DNA of 29,164 nt from Flemingiibacterium sp045632605 (GTDB lineage Bacteria; Bacillota; Clostridia; Oscillospirales; CAG-272): the NCBI GenBank assembly GCA_045632605.1, contig JAZQXA010000085.1, forward strand, positions 1-29,164. The letters are read 5' to 3'. Numbering within the stretch: position 1 is the stretch's first letter; each line of letters opens with the position of its first letter. The notes beneath the pieces were generated by a model that ran no database searches, was not told the DNA's origin, and saw only the letters and a program-made list of their open reading frames with translations. Of this stretch, positions 7,902-15,102 are shown one piece after another. Both the position numbers and the translations under genes were made by a program.

Positions 7902-7930
7902 AGTATATCACAATAATATCCAAATGTCAA
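7902..7930 (-). promoter_or_regulatory. Promoter of the rpiR-transporter operon
   Basis: On the minus strand TTGACA (7925-7930) and TATACT (7902-7907) are separated by 17 bases. Confidence 0.85.
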
Positions 7931-7941
7931 GAAAAAATTTC

Positions 7942-7990
7942 GTATGTTAATAAAATATACATTGAAAAGAAAATTTTAGTATGGTATAAT
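7942..7990 (+). promoter_or_regulatory. Promoter of the glycosidase-like gene with an adjacent inverted repeat
   Basis: TTGAAA (7962-7967) and TATAAT (7985-7990) have a 17-base spacer. Directly upstream, GTATGTT (7942-7948) and AATATAC (7954-7960) form an inverted repeat with one G-T pair and a 5-base centre. It lies between the two divergent promoters and is a reasonable candidate operator for the RpiR protein. Confidence 0.65.
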
Positions 7991-8030
7991 AAACTGTATA
8001 ATGGGGAATATATAATTTTTGGAGGTTGAT

Positions 8031-9248
8031 ATGAAGGAAAAAATCAACAAAATCTGGGATTATATTTTCGATAATCTTTACTGTGATAAGACAAAATTAA
8101 TATATGATTATGTTGTTCCGGAGTACAAGGGGGATTTTGAAAAATATCTTCCCACGGTAGATCATATTAAAGCTCAGATACCAAATCCCTGCGGATGGGG
8201 AAGCGGTATGGAGGACAGCATGATTAATGCCGGTGTACTCATCAGTGCGGCGATTGATGCATATGAGCTTGAGGGGGATGAAACGTATCTCACCTACATA
8301 AAAAATCTTTTCGAGGGAATGAAAACCTGTGCTGCTGTTTCCGACAGTGAGGGCTTTCTCGCGCGAAGTGTTTCACCTGTTGACGGTGTTGCGCATTACT
8401 GCGATTCCTCGCGCGATCAGTATACACATTGGATTTACACTGCAGCAAAATACCATGACAGCGGCCTTGCATCCGATGAAGATAAGGCGTTTATCAAAAA
8501 AGTACTTTGTGCGTTTGCAAAGTGAGCAAGAAAAAATGTGACACCCGAAAACGATTGGAATCTGCTTCGTGAGGACGGCGGACGCGGCGGCGTTGTTAAA
8601 ATGTGGAATGCAAGCGGAAACGAGATGGTGCGTCTTTCGATGTTCTATCTTGCCGCATGGAAGATAGGCGGCGACGAGAGCTTTAAGGCAGACTATCTTG
8701 CCACACGCGATGAGGCTATGACCGAATCTGAGAAGACTGATCTCTCTGAGCCAGGAAGATTCTTCGCTTATAATCAGATGCAGCTTTCACTTGAATTTGT
8801 CCGCGATTACGACGATGATCCGGCGTTCAAGGCTCGCTGTGACAAGCTTATGAGGACACTGGCTGTATTTGGCTTGGAGGGCGGTATCAGACTTGCAGAT
8901 GAGAATACCACAGAGGAAAACAAGGCAGTTTACAATACCTTCAAGGCTATTCCGTGGAATAAGATGGCGGCATGGCCGTGGTTTGGCGGTATGCTCGACG
9001 GACGCGTTTACTACTGTCCGATAAATACAAAATCCGTTGTTCCAACTGCACCTCAGGCGGCATGGATGGTACGCGATATTGCCGATGCACTGCTGATTTA
9101 TGTCAGATCGCCCGAGGCTTCCGACAACAAGGCAGCGATGGATGCTATTGAAAAAATCATATCGGCAGTTGACCTTACTTCGCATACGACCGATGCGCCG
9201 ATATATCTGCTTGAGGCTTACTATTCGCTGAAAAAACTTTTACATTAA
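8031..9248 (+). pseudogene. Alpha-helical glycosidase-like protein split by an in-frame TGA
   Basis: One reading frame runs from ATG 8031 (GGAGG at 8021-8025) to TAA 9248, about 405 codons, interrupted only by TGA at 8523-8525. The two halves join smoothly (VLCAFAK-stop-ARKNVTPENDW). A CGA (Arg) to TGA change by one transition would explain the stop. The product has repeated helical hairpins with aromatic and acidic motifs (GWGSGMEDSMINAGV, SSRDQYTHWIYTAAKYH, PWFGGMLDGRVYY) and looks like an alpha/alpha toroid glycosidase of the GH88/GH105 sort. The exact family is not recognised. Divergent from an RpiR regulator and an organophosphate-type transporter, it probably belonged to a sugar utilisation unit. 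A GTG at 8538 could allow a separate C-terminal product, but no good ribosome site is seen. Confidence 0.75.
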
Positions 9249-9281
9249 ATCTATTATAAATTTTACATAAGGGAGAACACC

Positions 9282-10466
9282 ATGAAAATCAATCAGAACT
9301 ACAAAAAACTCAAAGAAAGCTATCTTTTTTCCGATATAGCAAAGAAGACTGCCGCATATAAGGCAGAGCATCCCGAAGCAGATATTATCCGTCTTGGAAT
9401 CGGCGACGTAACACTTCCTCTTTGCAAGGCTGTTGTTGATGCACTTCACACTGCGGCAGACGAAATGGGTGCAAAAGATACATTCAAGGGCTATGGCCCC
9501 GAACAGGGCTACGGCTTTTTAAAGGATGCAATCAAGGATTACTATGAAAAAGAGGACGGCGTTGTTCTCGATGCTGATGAAATTTTCGTTTCCGACGGCG
9601 CAAAGAGTGATCTCGGAAATATCCTTGATATCTTCTCAAAGGACAACACAGTGCTTGTGCCTGACCCGGTTTATCCCGTATACGTCGACACAAACACCAT
9701 GGATGACCGCAATATCGTATATATGAAAGGCACAGCAGAGAATAACTTCCTGCCGATGCCCGATGATGCAGTTGATGCTGATATAATCTATCTCTGCTCA
9801 CCTAATAATCCCACCGGTGCGGCATACAATCACGCACAGCTTAAAGCCTGGGTTGACTATGCGACAAAGAAAAATGCAATCATCCTCTTTGATGCGGCGT
9901 ATGAGTCGTTTATCTCAACAAAGGAGCTTGTTCGCTCGATTTATGAAATTGAGGGTGCAAGAAACTGTGCGATTGAATTTTGCTCGTTCTCGAAGACAGC
10001 AGGCTTTACAGGTACACGTTGTGGCTGGACTGTTGTTCCGATGGAGCTTGAAGCCGACGGACTCAAGCTCAACAAGCTCTGGCTTCGCCGTCAGACAACA
10101 AAGTTCAACGGTGTTTCCTATCCCGTACAGCGTGCTGCTATGGCTGTTTTCACACCCGAGGGACGTGCACAGATTGCAGAAAATCTCGCATATTACAAGG
10201 AAAATGCAGGCATTATCACTGCCGCACTTGATGAGCTTGGTATCTGGTATACCGGCGGCGTAAATTCGCCTTATATCTGGCTCAAGTGCCCGAACAATAT
10301 GGGCTCGTGGGAATTTTTCGATTTGCTTCTGACGAAAGCAAATGTTGTCGGAACTCCCGGTGCAGGATTTGGCGAAATGGGAGAGGGCTTCTTCCGTCTT
10401 ACTGCATTTGGTGACAGAGAGCGTACACGCGAAGCTGCTGAAAGAATCAAGAAGCTGTTTAAATAA
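9282..10466 (+). CDS. dapL: LL-diaminopimelate aminotransferase
   Basis: A 394-aa class I/II PLP aminotransferase. It converts tetrahydrodipicolinate + glutamate to LL-diaminopimelate in one step, for lysine and peptidoglycan synthesis. DapL hallmarks are visible: N-terminal KLKESYLFSDIAKK, RLGIGDVTLPL, FKGYGPEQGYGFLKDAI, DPVYPVYVDTN, SPNNPTGA and the PLP-lysine motif SFSKTAGFTGTRCGW. The family is usually about 400-410 aa, so it is complete. ATG 9282 follows AAGGGAGA (9269-9276). It starts 33 bases after the interrupted glycosidase-like gene and may be read from the same transcript, although the functions do not match. It ends in a strong terminator. Confidence 0.93.
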   Translation: MKINQNYKKLKESYLFSDIAKKTAAYKAEHPEADIIRLGIGDVTLPLCKAVVDALHTAADEMGAKDTFKGYGPEQGYGFLKDAIKDYYEKEDGVVLDADEIFVSDGAKSDLGNILDIFSKDNTVLVPDPVYPVYVDTNTMDDRNIVYMKGTAENNFLPMPDDAVDADIIYLCSPNNPTGAAYNHAQLKAWVDYATKKNAIILFDAAYESFISTKELVRSIYEIEGARNCAIEFCSFSKTAGFTGTRCGWTVVPMELEADGLKLNKLWLRRQTTKFNGVSYPVQRAAMAVFTPEGRAQIAENLAYYKENAGIITAALDELGIWYTGGVNSPYIWLKCPNNMGSWEFFDLLLTKANVVGTPGAGFGEMGEGFFRLTAFGDRERTREAAERIKKLFK

Positions 10467-10480
10467 TAAAATAATGTGAT

Positions 10481-10526
10481 AAACCCCTTTGCCGAAGGAT
10501 TGTTTTGTTTCGGTAAAGGGGTTTTA
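10481..10526. terminator. Terminator after dapL, bidirectional
   Basis: AAACCCCTTT (10481-10490) pairs with AAAGGGGTTT (10515-10524). The stem continues inward (GCCGAA with TTCGGT) to about 16 pairs. A T-run follows on the plus strand, and an A/T-rich flank serves the convergent LysR gene. Confidence 0.9.
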
Positions 10527-10538
10527 GATATGCAATTT

Positions 10539-11381
10539 TTATTTTCGCATTAGATATTCAATGAACATTTTTGTGGCAAAGGTTTGCTTGCAATCTTTTT
10601 TATAAGCAAATCCTATAGTGCGGCAGATTGGTTCCTCAAGCTTTAAGGTTTTGATTCCGTTTATTCTTTTGCTTGTCATGAGCTGTGGCAGGATAGAAAA
10701 TCCAAGCCCTTGCTTAATCATATAAAGGACGGAAACGTTTTCTACAGAGTCAAAATCGAGTACATTGGCAAACTTGCTTTTATCGAAATAAGAATTTAAT
10801 ATTTTTTCATTTATTGAAACATATGTATATTGATAGAGTTCTTCCTTTGAAATTTTCTTTTTACCTTTTAATATGTTCGATGGGACGACCGCAACAAAAG
10901 GGTCTTTTTTTATAGGCAGCCATACATTGTTTCCGTATGATAATTCATCGGTGAAAATAATGTCAACAAGGTTATTTTCGAGCCATTCGCCAAGGTTGTC
11001 TTCCACGGCGACTGTAATTTTTATATCTGGATTTTCCATACGAAACTGACTTATTATTTCGGGAAGGATGCTTTGAGAAATACTAGAAAATGTTCCTATG
11101 CGCAGATGGTTTTCCTTTGATTTGACAATGGTATGAGCAGCATTCAAAAGATTTTTTTCTGCCTCAACTACTGCTGTCAGATAACCGTACAATTCTTCGC
11201 CCTCTTTTGAAAGAGCGATGCCAAATGGCGTTCGTACTAAAATTTTCACACCAAGTTCCATTTCCAGACTGTCTGCAATATGTGACATGGCTGACGGAGT
11301 ATAAGAGATTTCCTCGGCCGCTTTCGAAAGACTTTTATGTTTTACTGCGGATAGAATAACCTTTATCTTTTGAGTATCCAT
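10539..11381 (-). CDS. LysR-family transcriptional regulator
   Basis: A 280-aa protein. The N-terminal winged HTH is at about residues 1-60 (VILSAVKHKSLSKAAEEISYTPSAMSHIADSLEMELGVKILVR, the classic LysR pattern). A periplasmic-binding-like effector domain follows from about residue 85 (LRIGTFSSISQSILPEIISQF). ATG 11381 is selected because GAGGTG lies 7 bases before it and the HTH begins right after; an upstream extension to 11420 would run through the palindromic operator region. It diverges from the yitT-type gene, the most likely target. The effector is unknown. Confidence 0.92.
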   Translation of the reverse strand: MDTQKIKVILSAVKHKSLSKAAEEISYTPSAMSHIADSLEMELGVKILVRTPFGIALSKEGEELYGYLTAVVEAEKNLLNAAHTIVKSKENHLRIGTFSSISQSILPEIISQFRMENPDIKITVAVEDNLGEWLENNLVDIIFTDELSYGNNVWLPIKKDPFVAVVPSNILKGKKKISKEELYQYTYVSINEKILNSYFDKSKFANVLDFDSVENVSVLYMIKQGLGFSILPQLMTSKRINGIKTLKLEEPICRTIGFAYKKDCKQTFATKMFIEYLMRK

Positions 11382-11403
11382 GTTTTGCACCTCAACTGAC
11401 CTT

Positions 11404-11487
11404 ATATGAAAAACTTTCACATATGAAAAAAATTCATATGGTTATTATACATCATATCTTCTCATTTGTCAATGTGCATGGTATAAT
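11404..11487. promoter_or_regulatory. Divergent promoters and palindromic operator between LysR and YitT genes
   Basis: Minus strand: TTGACA (11467-11472), 17 bases, TATAAT (11444-11449) drives the LysR gene. Plus strand: TATAAT (11482-11487) with an extended TG element (11479-11480) drives the YitT-type gene. A perfect palindrome, CATATGAA (11420-11427) and TTCATATG (11433-11440) with a 5-base A centre, sits over the predicted LysR transcription start. A further half-site copy, ATATGAAAAA, occurs at 11404-11413 and 11421-11430, 17 bases apart. The symmetry fits a LysR-type binding site and autorepression. Confidence 0.7.
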
Positions 11488-11515
11488 AATTAAAACGCAA
11501 GAGGGGTGGTTTTTA

Positions 11516-12445
11516 ATGAATAAAGCGGAAATTTTGAGAAAGACGAAAAAGGAACTCATGCATATTGCATTAACGGTAGTAGCGGCACTTATTTCAGTTG
11601 TGTCACTGCATACATTTGTAGTGCCGAGTGATTTTTCGCCCAGCGGAATTGATGGCTTGTGTACGATTCTTTATGAGATTACAGATATAAATATGGGATG
11701 GTTTAAAATCTTAATCAACCTTCCGTTACTTACACTTGCCTGCATTTTTCTCAATAAAAAATATGTATTATATGTGATTCTTTTCACCGCACTTGATTCA
11801 TTTGGCGTTGTGCTTCTTGAAAAAGCAAATTTTTACATTTATATTCCCAGCGGGCTTTTAGCTTCTGAACTGATAGGGTATCGCTTGCTTGCGGCAGTGG
11901 TGTCAGGAATTTTACTTGGTGTTTGCGTCGGAATAATGCTTAAAATCGGTTATTCTTCCGGAGGGGTTGATATTGTTGCGTGTTTACTTCATAAATGGAA
12001 ACCGCATTTTAATGTGGAGAGAATTATCAGCATTTGTGCTTATATGATTGTTGGAGTATCTTTCTTTGTTTACCGCGATATGACAAGTATATTTTTGTCG
12101 GCGGTACAGATATTTGTATCTGAATGTACTGTAGCTGCCATTTTGAAGCGTGACAGGTTCGCTGTCGAGGTGAAAATCATTACAAAAAATCCAATGGATA
12201 TCCAGGATGAAATACTGTACACACATAAACACGGTGCGACTATAGTAAAAAGCAACGGTATGTATTCGGGTGATGATAATTACATGATATTCTCTGTAAT
12301 GAATATCAAAGAGATTCCAAAGTTAATGAATATTCTGAAAAAATATCCGGAGACATTTGTTTATTTCTCGGGTGGTGTGCGAGTCCAAGGCGATTTTCAT
12401 TTTAATGATGAAGAAATAGGAAGTTGGGTTGCGGCATTTAAATAA
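11516..12445 (+). CDS. YitT-family membrane protein (DUF161 + DUF2179)
   Basis: A 309-aa protein with about five or six transmembrane segments (LTVVAALISVVSLHTFVVP; FSPSGIDGLCTILYEI; FKILINLPLLTLACIFL; GYSSGGVDIVACLL). A cytoplasmic C-terminal DUF2179 domain follows (about residues 220-300, ending GGVRVQGDFHF). This is the YitT/YvjA architecture, common in Firmicutes and of unsettled function. ATG 11516 follows GAGGGGTGG (11501-11509); the earlier in-frame start at 11423 lies upstream of the promoter and is discarded. It is divergent from and probably controlled by the LysR protein. Confidence 0.88.
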   Translation: MNKAEILRKTKKELMHIALTVVAALISVVSLHTFVVPSDFSPSGIDGLCTILYEITDINMGWFKILINLPLLTLACIFLNKKYVLYVILFTALDSFGVVLLEKANFYIYIPSGLLASELIGYRLLAAVVSGILLGVCVGIMLKIGYSSGGVDIVACLLHKWKPHFNVERIISICAYMIVGVSFFVYRDMTSIFLSAVQIFVSECTVAAILKRDRFAVEVKIITKNPMDIQDEILYTHKHGATIVKSNGMYSGDDNYMIFSVMNIKEIPKLMNILKKYPETFVYFSGGVRVQGDFHFNDEEIGSWVAAFK

Positions 12446-12545
12446 AAACACGATAAAATAGTCTGTTTTATTGATGTTCATAAATGTGCATATAAACTGT
12501 GATATTTTTGGGATAACATTTTACATTTAGGCAACAATCATTTTC

Positions 12546-12574
12546 TTGCAATTTTTTGTGTATTATGATACAAT
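12546..12574 (+). promoter_or_regulatory. Promoter of the DUF1538-PII operon
   Basis: TTGCAA (12546-12551) and TACAAT (12569-12574) with a 17-base spacer; the transcript should begin near 12581. This rules out start codons near 12546 for the downstream protein. Confidence 0.75.
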
Positions 12575-12593
12575 AATAATAGCGAATTTCGGT

Positions 12594-12628
12594 AAAATGC
12601 CGACGAGTGAAATCGCCGGCGTTTTTTC
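12594..12628 (+). terminator. Terminator-like hairpin in the leader of the DUF1538 gene
   Basis: AAAATGCCG-A-CGA (12594-12606) pairs with TCG-C-CGGCGTTTT (12613-12625), with one A-C mismatch, a hexaloop and a T6 tract. It lies between the predicted transcription start and the ribosome site. An alternative pairing of GCGAATTTC (12581-12589) with GAAATCGC (12609-12616) would break it, so it could be an attenuator. It might also serve as a late terminator for the upstream YitT-type gene. Confidence 0.55.
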
Positions 12629-12650
12629 TGTGTGTTGGAGGTGTATCATC

Positions 12651-14168
12651 ATATTTAAAGAGAAAATAAACGAGTCATTTTCCTCGGTTTTGCCCATTAC
12701 GGCGATAGTTTTGCTTTTAAGCATCACAGTTGCGCCGATTGAGCCGGGTATACTGACTCTCTTTATCCTCGGTGCGCTTGCTCTGATTTTCGGCATGAGC
12801 CTTTTTACGCTCGGCGCAGGTATGTCTATGCAGCCGCTCGGTGAGGGTATTGGTGTTGTTATGAGCCGTTCAAAGCGGACGTGGCTTAATCTAATTTGCT
12901 GCTTTGTTATGGGCGTGCTTATCACGATAGCGGAGCCTGATCTTCAGGTGCTTGCAGAGCAGGTGCCGTCTGTTCCGAATATGGTGCTTATCATGTCGGT
13001 TGCGGTTGGTGTCGGAATATTTATCGTGGTTTCGATGCTCCGTACAAAATTCGGATTTAAGCTCAACTTCTTACTTATCGCATTTTACATAATCGTTATG
13101 ATTCTTGCCGCGTTTGCGCCGGATGATTTTATTCCTGCAGCGTTTGACTCGGGCGGAGTTACGACAGGACCGATTACTGTACCGTTTATTATGGCGCTCG
13201 GTGCAGGTATGGCATCTGTCAGCGGTTCTCATCACGGTGAAGAAAGCTTCGGTACAGTTTCGTTTGCGAGTGTAGGCCCGATAATGTCGGTGCTGCTGCT
13301 TTCAATTTTTTATACCCCCGAAGCCTCTGCTTCCACACAAACCATTGCCGATATTAATACAACGCGTGAGGCGTTTTTGCTGATTGCCAGACAGCTTCCG
13401 CACTACGCCCTCGAAATGCTGAAAGCATTTCTGCCTATTGTGGCAGTATTTGTGCTGTTTCAGCTTATCTTCCGTCGCTTCCACGGCAACGCGCTGCCGA
13501 AAGCGATTATCGGCTTTGTTTATACATATGTCGGACTCGTGCTCTTTTTAACGGGCGCAAATGTTGGCTTTATGCCCGCCGGTCAACTGATTGGTGAGGT
13601 GCTTGCCGCAACTGAGTTCAGATATATCCTCATACCTGTCGGTATGCTTGTCGGATGGTTTACCGTTGCCGCAGAGCCTGCCGTACACGTTCTCAAAAAG
13701 CAGGTTGAGGAAATTTCAAACGGTACTATTACACAGAAAACCATCGGTATCGGTTTGTCTGTCGGTGTGGCGTTCTCGGTTGGAATCGCGATGCTTCGTG
13801 TACTCACGGGAATACCGCTTATTCCGTTTATGATCGGCGGATATCTTATTTCGCTTACGATAAGCTTTTTCGTTCCGCCGCTTTATACTGGCGTTGCGTT
13901 TGACTCAGGCGGAGTTGCGAGCGGACCTATGACAACGACGTTCTTACTCCCGTTTGCGATGGGAGCTTGTACGGCGGTTGGCGGAAATCTTTTAACGGAT
14001 GCGTTCGGTATCGTTGCGATGGTTGCAATAACGCCGCTTATTACGATACAGTGCATCGGTCTTATTGCGGAGCTTAAACGCCATGCGAAGCACAGAAAAG
14101 CCGAAGAAGATCTTGCCAATATACCTGACTGCATAATCTATTTTGATGATGAAAAGGAGGCGGTATGA
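12651..14168 (+). CDS. Tandem DUF1538 membrane protein, probable transporter
   Basis: About 505 aa with two homologous membrane halves. Each half has the signature FDSGGV-x-x-GP (around 13145-13173 and 13900-13928), followed by a glycine-rich helix. This is the DUF1538 layout, a predicted transporter family of unknown substrate often paired with a PII-like protein. The start is uncertain. A strong ribosome site GGAGGTG (12637-12643) points to in-frame ATA 12651 (or ATC 12648). The only in-frame ATG (12597) has no ribosome site and is inside the leader hairpin; GTG 12630 precedes the ribosome site. The homologous part begins at KEKINESFSSVLPI, just after 12651. Its stop overlaps the PII-like start (ATGA), so the two are translationally coupled. 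Confidence 0.85.
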   Translation: MFKEKINESFSSVLPITAIVLLLSITVAPIEPGILTLFILGALALIFGMSLFTLGAGMSMQPLGEGIGVVMSRSKRTWLNLICCFVMGVLITIAEPDLQVLAEQVPSVPNMVLIMSVAVGVGIFIVVSMLRTKFGFKLNFLLIAFYIIVMILAAFAPDDFIPAAFDSGGVTTGPITVPFIMALGAGMASVSGSHHGEESFGTVSFASVGPIMSVLLLSIFYTPEASASTQTIADINTTREAFLLIARQLPHYALEMLKAFLPIVAVFVLFQLIFRRFHGNALPKAIIGFVYTYVGLVLFLTGANVGFMPAGQLIGEVLAATEFRYILIPVGMLVGWFTVAAEPAVHVLKKQVEEISNGTITQKTIGIGLSVGVAFSVGIAMLRVLTGIPLIPFMIGGYLISLTISFFVPPLYTGVAFDSGGVASGPMTTTFLLPFAMGACTAVGGNLLTDAFGIVAMVAITPLITIQCIGLIAELKRHAKHRKAEEDLANIPDCIIYFDDEKEAV

Positions 14169-14827
14169 TGGAAAGAATAATGCTGCTTCTTACGATAACA
14201 AAGCGCGGAGAAGGCGCAAGAATTATCGAAAAATTGGATTCACACCGGATAAAATGGCATTTTCGAAGTGTCGGGCAGGGAACGGCTTCCTCGGAAATGA
14301 TGGATATTCTCGGACTTGGTTCACGAGATAAGGATATTGTGATAAGCCTTGCGGCAAAGCGTGCCGCAGAGCAGTTTACTGCACAGCTTGAGAGCGATCC
14401 CACACGCCGCAGCGGTCACGGAATTATGATGATATTGCCGCTCACCGGAATAAACAATCTTATGGCGACGATGGTGATGCGTACAGCTGAAACTATTACT
14501 AATCAGGAGGACACAGCGATGAAGAATGAACATAAGCACAGTCTTGTCCTTGCAACGGTCAACCGCGGCTTTGCCGATGATGTGATGAAGGTGGCGCGTA
14601 ATGCCGGAGCAACCGGCGGAACCGTTATCCGCGCAAATCTTGCAGACAATGAAGCTGCAGAACTCCTCGGAAAGACTCTTGAGGAAGAACGTGAGGTTGT
14701 TACAATTCTCGTTCCTGATACAATCAGGGATAGGGTTATGGAAGACCTCAACCGCGAGCTTGGGCTTCGCAGTGATGCAGAGGCGATTCTCTGCTGTCTT
14801 GGTGTTGACAAGGCTATGCGAATATAA
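14165..14827 (+). CDS. Tandem PII-like signalling protein
   Basis: A 220-aa protein with two ferredoxin-like PII domains in a row. The first is at about residues 1-110 (IMLLLTITKRGEGARIIEKL..., KDIVISLAAKRAAEQF, GHGIMMILPLTGINNL). The second is at about 122-220 (HSLVLATVNRGFADDVMKVARNAGATGGTVIRAN, EREVVTILVPDTIRDRVMEDL). Classic PII is one domain of about 112 aa forming a trimer. The uridylylated Tyr of the T-loop is not evident and the loops are short, so nitrogen-type covalent control is unlikely. ATG 14165 overlaps the DUF1538 stop, with AAGGAGG at 14154-14160. It most likely gates or senses for the membrane partner, as GlnK does for AmtB; that is inference. Confidence 0.85.
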   Translation: MMERIMLLLTITKRGEGARIIEKLDSHRIKWHFRSVGQGTASSEMMDILGLGSRDKDIVISLAAKRAAEQFTAQLESDPTRRSGHGIMMILPLTGINNLMATMVMRTAETITNQEDTAMKNEHKHSLVLATVNRGFADDVMKVARNAGATGGTVIRANLADNEAAELLGKTLEEEREVVTILVPDTIRDRVMEDLNRELGLRSDAEAILCCLGVDKAMRI

Positions 14828-14832
14828 AAGAA

Positions 14833-14863
14833 AACCGAGAGGATTAACCTCTCGGTTCTTTTT
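14833..14863. terminator. Terminator between the PII-like gene and tRNA-Leu
   Basis: AACCGAGAGG (14833-14842) and CCTCTCGGTT (14848-14857) form a 10-bp stem with an ATTAA loop and a TTCTTTTT tract. Read on the minus strand it follows the tRNA 3' end and has its own U-rich tail, so it works for both. Confidence 0.9.
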
Positions 14864-14946
14864 GGTGCGCCTGACAGGACTTGAACCTGCACGTCGGGGA
14901 CACCAGATCCTAAGTCTGGCGCGTCTGCCAATTCCGCCACAGGCGC
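14863..14946 (-). tRNA. tRNA-Leu (anticodon UAG)
   Basis: Minus strand. The acceptor GCGCCTG (14940-14946) pairs with CAGGCGC (14867-14873); the discriminator is A and an encoded CCA lies at 14863-14865. The anticodon arm is CCAGA / CTTAGGA / TCTGG, giving anticodon UAG. The D-loop (GGCGGAATTGGCAGACGC) and T-arm (GCAGG-TTCAAGT-CCTGT) are standard. The long variable arm (GTC-CCC-GAC) marks a class II leucine tRNA. Confidence 0.97.
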
Positions 14947-14962
14947 ATAATCAATTATAAAT

Positions 14963-14991
14963 AGTATATCACATATAAAAGATTTTGTCAA
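14963..14991 (-). promoter_or_regulatory. Promoter of tRNA-Leu
   Basis: On the minus strand TTGACA (14986-14991) and TATACT (14963-14968) have a 17-base spacer, placed about 17 bases upstream of the tRNA 5' end. Confidence 0.85.
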
Positions 14992-15063
14992 GGTATTGAT
15001 TTTTATAAAAAAAAGTTGTAAAATAATAATATAGTGTAAATCTATAAACACAAATAATCCGAT

Positions 15064-15082
15064 ATTGAAATGATATTTCAAT
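15064..15082. repeat. Perfect inverted repeat upstream of the GT28 gene
   Basis: ATTGAAAT (15064-15071) and ATTTCAAT (15075-15082), 3-base centre, located just before the GGAGG ribosome site (15091-15095). It may be an operator or an mRNA hairpin; no T-tract follows. Confidence 0.6.
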
Positions 15083-15102
15083 CTTAATGCGGAGGAAATA
15101 TA

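Noticed and set aside
8523..8525. TGA read as selenocysteine
   Set aside because: No stable SECIS-like hairpin is visible directly downstream, no family with a catalytic Cys at this site is recognised, and CGA-to-TGA mutation is simpler.
12546..12650. DUF1538 start at TTG 12546 or ATG 12597
   Set aside because: 12546 is the -35 box; 12597 has no ribosome site and is inside the leader hairpin, while a strong ribosome site lies further downstream.
14503..15081. 192-residue minus-strand frame spanning tRNA-Leu
   Set aside because: It runs through the tRNA, its promoter and the terminator, and is antisense to the PII-like gene.
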